This document shows positions 59,704 through 64,000 of a stretch of 64,000 bases of DNA, in pieces. The DNA comes from an uncultured Bacilli bacterium (lineage in GTDB: Bacteria; Bacillota_I; Bacilli_A; RF39; UBA660): the NCBI GenBank assembly GCA_934098565.1, contig CAKOON010000002.1:1-64000 (forward strand), in the 5' to 3' direction. The notes beneath the pieces were generated by a model. The model ran no database searches. It saw nothing but the letters and a program-made list of their open reading frames with translations, and was not told the DNA's origin. Each line of letters starts with the position of its first letter. Position 1 is the first letter of the stretch. Made by a program: the position numbers and the translations under genes.

Positions 59704-62589
59704 GTGAAATTGAAATTCAGAATATCTAAAAAAGACTTAATTATATTAGCTGTATTTCTAGTATTTTTACTATATTTATGCGCTATTGGTGTTGTAAACA
59801 TTGTAAATTTTGGTGCCAATGGCACTTTGGCTGGCTTAAATCCCATTCCAGCTTTTACACATTATTTAGGATTAACACTATTACTGTACTTTGTATGTGT
59901 AATAGTTATTTTTGCTTCTGTATCTTCTTACGTTTTTGAAAAGAAAGGTAATAAGGGGATAGGGTTAGTTGTCGAAGACAAAGTAGAGACTGGTTACTCA
60001 TCATGGGCTAAAGATAAAGATATTAAAAACGATAGAGGAGTAGAAGCCGTAGACTATACGGCTCCTACTGTTAAAGCTGCCGGTATTCCTTTAATTTATG
60101 ATACTAAGAAACATCAAGTATGGGTTGATAATGGTGAATATCATACCGTTGTAATCGGGGCTTCTGGTTCCGGTAAATCACAATGTATTGTTAAACCATT
60201 AGTTAATTTATTAGCTAAAAAAGGTGAATCAATGATTATTACCGATCCAAAAGGTGAACTATATACTTCAGCTGCCCATCGTTTGAAAGATTTAGGCTAT
60301 AATGTTATCGTTTTAAACTTCCGTGAACCCTTAAAAGGTAATGCTTGGAACCCCTTAACATTACCATATCAATATATGAAATTAGGAAATATGGATAAAG
60401 CAACTGAGTTATTAGATGATGTAGCCTTAAATATCTTGTATGACCCTAATAACAAAGGGGAACCGTTCTGGGAAAAAAGTGCTGCTGACTTCTTTTCAGG
60501 TTTAGCATTAGGACTTTTTGAAGATGCTAAAGAAGAAGAAATTAATATTAATTCTATTAGTGTTATGTCAACAGCAGGTGAAGACCGCTTAGGACCTTCT
60601 ACTTACACTAAAGAATACTTTACAATGAAAGGGGAAGCTTCATCAGCTTATACTTTTGCTTCTAATACAATTAATGCTCCCAGTGATACTAAAGGTGGTA
60701 TCATGTCTACTTTTAGACAAAAAATACGTCTTTTTGCATCACGTCAAAACCTATCTGAGATGCTGGGGCATAGTGATTTTAGTATTTTAGATATAGGTAA
60801 GCAAAAAACTGCTGTCTTTATTGTCATTCATGATGAAAAGACTACCTATCATGCTTTAGCTACTATTTTCATTAAACAAGCTTATGAAACATTAATTGAT
60901 GTAGCTCAAAAAAATGGTGGTAAATTACCAATTAGAACTAACTTTATTTTAGATGAGTTTGCCAACATGCCACCATTAAAGGACGTTGATTCTATGGTAA
61001 CCGCAGCCCGAAGCCGTGATATGCGTTTTACCTTTATTATTCAAAACTTTGCTCAGTTAAATGATGTATATGGCAAAGAAGTAGCAGAAGTAATTCGAGG
61101 TAACTGTGGTAACACCATTTACCTAATTTCTAGTGAGCTTGCAGCCTTAGAAGAAATAAGTAAAATGTGTGGAGAAGTAAAATCTAAAGAAAAAGATAAA
61201 ACGGCCTCAACACCATTAGTAACTGTCTCTGACTTACAGAAATTTAAAATGGGTGAAGCTTTACTTATTAGAATGCGTAAAGGTCCATTTAAAACTAAAC
61301 TTCAATTTGATTATAAAACTAGTTGGGGTTATGAACAAATAGATGAACCATTCCCAGAAAGAACCGCAAAAGCAGTTGCTTTATTTGATATTAAAACATT
61401 TGTTAAAGAAAAGAAAAAAGAACAATCCTTAAATAATCCACAGGCTAATTCTAATCCTTTTGGACCTAACATGTTTGATAATCCATTTGGAGCCTCACCA
61501 TTTGGAAATTCTAATCCATTTGGAGCATCATCAAACCTATTTGGTAGTCCAAGTCCGTTAGAAACTGGAAATACATCGACTGCAAAACCATCATCAACTC
61601 CAAGTGGGGGACTAGATTTAGATGCTATGCTTAAAGATATTGATAGAAAAATTGCTGAATTAGACGCTGAAGAAGCAAGAGAAAAAGAAGCAGCGGCTAA
61701 AAAGACTGATACAACTAATAGCAGTAATTCAATAACTAAGGCTGATGAACCTAAAAATGAAATAAAGGAAGTATCACCAACTAATTTAGGCTCAATCATT
61801 GAACCCCCAATATTAAATACTAATCCTACAGAGTTAAAACCAGCTTCTTCAATTATTAAAGACGTACAGCCTATAGTTGAAGAACCAAAATTAGTGGCAG
61901 AACCAGTTAAAACAATTGAACCAACCATCATTAATCCCGAACCAATTAAACAATCAGAGAAAGCAACTATAGTAGAACCACAAGTCACAGATACAAAATC
62001 AGATAATAACGATTTCAAAATGCCAGATTTAGATGCACTTTTAGCGAACCTTTTAGGTGATGATAAACAATCTATCAAAGAAGAACCAAAGCCAACTATA
62101 AATGAAGTTACTAAGAGCGAAGATAAACCAATTATTAATATCAAGCCAGAAGAATTACCAGATACTCAACTAGAAGAAGTAAAACCACTTTCTAAAGTTG
62201 AACCAACTATTGAAAAATTACCGGAAGAACCAATTATTAATCCTATAAATAATGATATCTTAGGAGAACCTCCTAGGTATAATCCAAATGCTAGTTTAAG
62301 AGACTTATTATATAATCCTACTCATGCTAATGTTAATGTTAAAGAAAATAATAATAATATCTTTATTAATGAGGATTTAATCAATTCTGAAAAAGATAAT
62401 TATTTAAAGAGCACTCAAACTAATAGTATTAGTGCTCCAGAAGTCGTTAAAGAAGAACCAAAGCCAATAACTAATGACGTCATTAAGACTGAGGAAAAAC
62501 CCATAATTAATATTAAACCAGAAGAATTAAAAGAAGATAATAATATCTCTGATGATGAATTCTTTGATGACTTCTTTGGTGATGAATAA
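59704..62589 (+). CDS. VirD4/TraG-type coupling ATPase with repetitive tail
   Basis: A 961-residue type IV coupling protein. Two N-terminal membrane helices (about 12-33 and 52-77), then the ATPase domain: Walker A VIGASGSGKSQCIVKPL (near 152), ITDPKGELY, Walker B FILDEFANMP (near 415), TAARSRDMRFTFIIQN and GNCGNTIYLIS. Coupling proteins recognise substrates and feed them to the channel. From about 570 on there is a 390-residue disordered tail: Asn-Pro-Phe-Gly repeats (NPFGPN, NPFGAS), then Pro/Glu/Lys-rich repeats. GTG start, behind TTGGGTG. TATAAT at 59673-59678 suggests its own promoter. Confidence 0.9.
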   Translation: MKLKFRISKKDLIILAVFLVFLLYLCAIGVVNIVNFGANGTLAGLNPIPAFTHYLGLTLLLYFVCVIVIFASVSSYVFEKKGNKGIGLVVEDKVETGYSSWAKDKDIKNDRGVEAVDYTAPTVKAAGIPLIYDTKKHQVWVDNGEYHTVVIGASGSGKSQCIVKPLVNLLAKKGESMIITDPKGELYTSAAHRLKDLGYNVIVLNFREPLKGNAWNPLTLPYQYMKLGNMDKATELLDDVALNILYDPNNKGEPFWEKSAADFFSGLALGLFEDAKEEEININSISVMSTAGEDRLGPSTYTKEYFTMKGEASSAYTFASNTINAPSDTKGGIMSTFRQKIRLFASRQNLSEMLGHSDFSILDIGKQKTAVFIVIHDEKTTYHALATIFIKQAYETLIDVAQKNGGKLPIRTNFILDEFANMPPLKDVDSMVTAARSRDMRFTFIIQNFAQLNDVYGKEVAEVIRGNCGNTIYLISSELAALEEISKMCGEVKSKEKDKTASTPLVTVSDLQKFKMGEALLIRMRKGPFKTKLQFDYKTSWGYEQIDEPFPERTAKAVALFDIKTFVKEKKKEQSLNNPQANSNPFGPNMFDNPFGASPFGNSNPFGASSNLFGSPSPLETGNTSTAKPSSTPSGGLDLDAMLKDIDRKIAELDAEEAREKEAAAKKTDTTNSSNSITKADEPKNEIKEVSPTNLGSIIEPPILNTNPTELKPASSIIKDVQPIVEEPKLVAEPVKTIEPTIINPEPIKQSEKATIVEPQVTDTKSDNNDFKMPDLDALLANLLGDDKQSIKEEPKPTINEVTKSEDKPIINIKPEELPDTQLEEVKPLSKVEPTIEKLPEEPIINPINNDILGEPPRYNPNASLRDLLYNPTHANVNVKENNNNIFINEDLINSEKDNYLKSTQTNSISAPEVVKEEPKPITNDVIKTEEKPIINIKPEELKEDNNISDDEFFDDFFGDE

Positions 62590-62606
62590 TAAGTCAAACT
62601 AAAAAG

Positions 62607-62643
62607 AACTCTTTTCATAAAATAAATTGAAAGGAGTTTTTTT
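62607..62643 (+). terminator. Hairpin overlapping the rhodanese ribosome binding site
   Basis: AACTCTTTTC (62607-62616) pairs with GAAAGGAGTT (62629-62638), one G-U pair, then TTTTT directly before ATG 62644. It looks like a terminator for the secretion operon, yet its 3' arm carries the GGAG of the next gene. Confidence 0.65.
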
Positions 62644-62898
62644 ATGCAATCAATTAGTATAAAAGATTATAATGCTAGTATGGGACCATTAATTGATGTT
62701 GAAGATGCTAGTGTTTACAATATAAAACACGTTAATGGTGCCGTTAACATCCCATATTTGGAATTATCTTATCATTTTCAAACTTTACTTGATAAAAATA
62801 AACATTATTATATTTATTGTAATGCTGGACATAAGAGTAGAAGAATAGTATCAATCTTAGAAATATACGGCTATAAAGTAACCCAAGTCCTTCTTTGA
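62644..62898 (+). CDS. Rhodanese-like domain protein
   Basis: An 84-residue single rhodanese domain. PLIDVEDASVYNIKHVNGAVNIPYLEL is the family's LIDVR..xEYxxGHIxGAxNIPxxxL pattern, and CNAGHKSRRIVSILEIYGYKVTQV holds the active-site cysteine with its loop C-N-A-G-H-K-S. So it should carry a persulfide or transfer sulfur in the cytosol. No membrane segment. Its ribosome binding site is inside the upstream hairpin. Relation to the secretion system unknown. Confidence 0.88.
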   Translation: MQSISIKDYNASMGPLIDVEDASVYNIKHVNGAVNIPYLELSYHFQTLLDKNKHYYIYCNAGHKSRRIVSILEIYGYKVTQVLL

Positions 62899-62955
62899 AT
62901 TGAAATTTTATCTTTCTGCAAATTTACAAATTATAAATTTTATCAAAAAATGGGG

Positions 62956-62984
62956 TTGAAATAATTTTTATAATTTGTTATTAT
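62956..62984 (+). promoter_or_regulatory. Promoter of TasA-like gene 1
   Basis: TTGAAA (62956-62961), 17 bases, TATTAT (62979-62984), then ATAGAGGAGG. The segment is repeated almost identically at 63766-63794. Confidence 0.75.
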
Positions 62985-63010
62985 GTAATCATAGAGGAGG
63001 ATAAAAAATC

Positions 63011-63661
63011 ATGGAGAAGAAAAATGTTATCTTTTTAAGTGTAATAGCAGTTGCTACACTATTAACCGCTGTAATCGGTACAACATTTGCATACTTTACT
63101 GCTAATTTCACAACTAGTAATAAACAAAATGCAACAAGTACTGTAACAACAAAAACTTTAGTAGGAACTACTGTAACTTTAGGAGCTTCTATTAAACCAA
63201 CTGAACAGGTATATCCAGGCTTCAGAGCTGTACAAAAGATTGAAGTAAAAGGTACTGAAACCGGAGATGTTGATGGTCAAGTTACTTTAACAGTTACTCC
63301 AAACATTCCAACTGAATTCGGCTCTGATTTAGAATGGACTTTATATCAATCTGATGCTACTGCTATTACTTGTGATGCTCCAGTTACTAAAACAACAGCT
63401 GGTGCTACTGGTGGAAACCAAGTTTACCAAGAAACAACATGCTCTGATTCTGTAATGACTAGTGCCGCAAAAGCAATTACTACATCATCTGATACTACAG
63501 CTAAAACTACAAGTACTATTACTGTAAAAAAAGGTGAAACTCACAATTTCTACTTAGTTGTTAATTTCAAGAACACTACATCAGACCAAGCTTCGCTTCA
63601 AGGTAAAACATTTACTTTTAATGTAGTTGCAAATCAAGTTGATAATACAACAACTAAATAA
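63011..63661 (+). CDS. TasA/camelysin-like secreted surface protein 1
   Basis: A 216-residue exported protein. The signal region EKKNVIFLSVIAVATLLTAVIGTTFAYFTANF has the AYFT motif of SipW-dependent signals. The mature part is very Thr-rich (more than a fifth), Ala/Val/Asn-rich, with few charges and only two cysteines, and a predicted beta-sandwich (GDVDGQVTLTVTPNIP, TSTITVKKGETHNFYLVVNFKNTT). This suits a fibre or matrix protein. Strong promoter and AGAGGAGG site suggest high expression. A near-identical gene follows. It may be the substrate or the fibre partner of the secretion system, an inference from position alone. Confidence 0.7.
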   Translation: MEKKNVIFLSVIAVATLLTAVIGTTFAYFTANFTTSNKQNATSTVTTKTLVGTTVTLGASIKPTEQVYPGFRAVQKIEVKGTETGDVDGQVTLTVTPNIPTEFGSDLEWTLYQSDATAITCDAPVTKTTAGATGGNQVYQETTCSDSVMTSAAKAITTSSDTTAKTTSTITVKKGETHNFYLVVNFKNTTSDQASLQGKTFTFNVVANQVDNTTTK

Positions 63662-63677
63662 AAAAATTACTAATTTT

Positions 63678-63706
63678 GACTTAACGATTCCTGTTAAGTC
63701 TTTTTT
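63678..63706 (+). terminator. Terminator of TasA-like gene 1
   Basis: GACTTAAC (63678-63685) pairs with GTTAAGTC (63693-63700), then TTTTTT. Confidence 0.88.
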
Positions 63707-63765
63707 AAAGCCTAAAAATTTTTTGCCGATATAATTTACAAATTATAAATTTTATTTAAAATGGG

Positions 63766-63794
63766 TTGAAATAATTTTTATAATTTGTTATTAT
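63766..63794 (+). promoter_or_regulatory. Promoter of TasA-like gene 2
   Basis: TTGAAA (63766-63771), 17 bases, TATTAT (63789-63794); a copy of the promoter of gene 1, with the same ATAGAGGAGG site after it. Confidence 0.75.
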
Positions 63795-63819
63795 GTAATC
63801 ATAGAGGAGGATAAAAAGT

Positions 63820-64000
63820 ATGGAAAAGAAAAATGTTATCTTTTTAAGCGTAATTGCTGTAGCAACTTTATTAACTGCTGTAATTGGTACAACATTTGCA
63901 TATTTTACTGCTAATTTCACAACTAGTAATGCACAAAATGCAACAAGTACTGTAACAACAAAAACATTGTCAGGAGTAACTGTAACTTTAGGAGCACCTA
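63820..64000 (+). CDS. TasA/camelysin-like secreted surface protein 2, 3' end cut
   Basis: The first 60 codons of a tandem paralogue: MEKKNVIFLSVIAVATLLTA, GTTFAYFTANFTTSNAQNATSTVTTKTLSGVTVTLGAP. It differs from gene 1 at only a few residues so far, mainly after position 50, where gene 1 has LVGTTVTLGASI. The window ends inside the gene. More copies may follow downstream. Confidence 0.85.
   Translation, partial: MEKKNVIFLSVIAVATLLTAVIGTTFAYFTANFTTSNAQNATSTVTTKTLSGVTVTLGAP

Noticed and set aside
61329..62144. Long minus-strand open frame of 271 codons
   Set aside because: It is the antisense of the low-complexity tail of the coupling ATPase, Ser/Gly/Leu-rich, without a ribosome binding site.
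46345..62589. Phage or classical conjugative transposon
   Set aside because: No relaxase, integrase, recombinase, capsid or replication gene is seen, and base composition matches the surrounding core genes; kept as an open question because the right flank is cut.

Overview
The window is about 64 kb of AT-rich chromosome from a Gram-positive (monoderm) bacterium of the Bacilli/Firmicutes side, possibly one of the uncultured gut lineages once grouped with Mollicutes. Evidence: the Firmicutes-type 23S-5S junction, the operons rimP-nusA-ylxR-infB-rbfA-truB and rimM-trmD, a leucine T-box before leuS, an LTA-synthase-like sulfatase, lipoproteins, and AGGAGG-type ribosome binding sites. UGA is used as stop (for example tsaB and the TPR gene) and Trp is UGG, so this is the standard code, not the mycoplasma code. 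The lineage is an inference; the 23S fragment could settle it.

Layout. 1-1142: 3' end of a 23S gene and a 5S gene. 1229-3732: t6A operon tsaE-tsaB-rimI-tsaD. 3799-12100: a TasA-type secreted protein, a patatin, YebC, an OmpR-type two-component system, a probable relic of a TnpB gene, a small membrane exporter, a lipoprotein cyclophilin, a dCMP deaminase-like protein, TrmL and two small membrane proteins. 12124-14714 (minus): an unusual aminotransferase plus ATP-grasp pair. 15205-20555: translation/transcription factor operon. 20596-23834: rpmB (minus, only 55 aa), cca, a DnaD-domain protein, nth, cutA. 23838-28163: TPR protein, oleate hydratase, TetR regulator. 28289-34409: tex, LTA-synthase-like protein, asnB. 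34449-44480: a secreted minus-strand protein, T-box/leuS, tmcAL, yceD-rpmF, lemA, tmk, and trmH-rimM-trmD.

44583-46314 is a repeat- and hairpin-rich stretch around an AAA+/DUF4143 ATPase. It holds three hairpins, a near-perfect 20-bp inverted repeat, eight exact copies of a 10-bp unit and another long hairpin. It forms the left border of the most interesting region.

46345-62589 is a compact, all-plus-strand type IV secretion-like locus. It encodes four short N-terminally anchored pilin-like proteins that all begin MKE, an atypical CpaE/TadZ-like P-loop protein, two VirB2/TrbC-like proteins (one fused to a secreted domain), a VirB6/TrbL-like channel with a long cytosolic tail, a VirB3/PrgI-like protein, a VirB4 split over two overlapping genes, a membrane-anchored SpoIID-M23 wall hydrolase, two tail-anchored lipoproteins and a VirD4-type coupling ATPase with a long repetitive tail. 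No relaxase, integrase or phage gene is seen in the window, so the system may export protein or assemble a surface fibre rather than conjugate. It is followed by a rhodanese gene and by tandem, strongly promoted TasA-like surface protein genes, the second cut by the window end.
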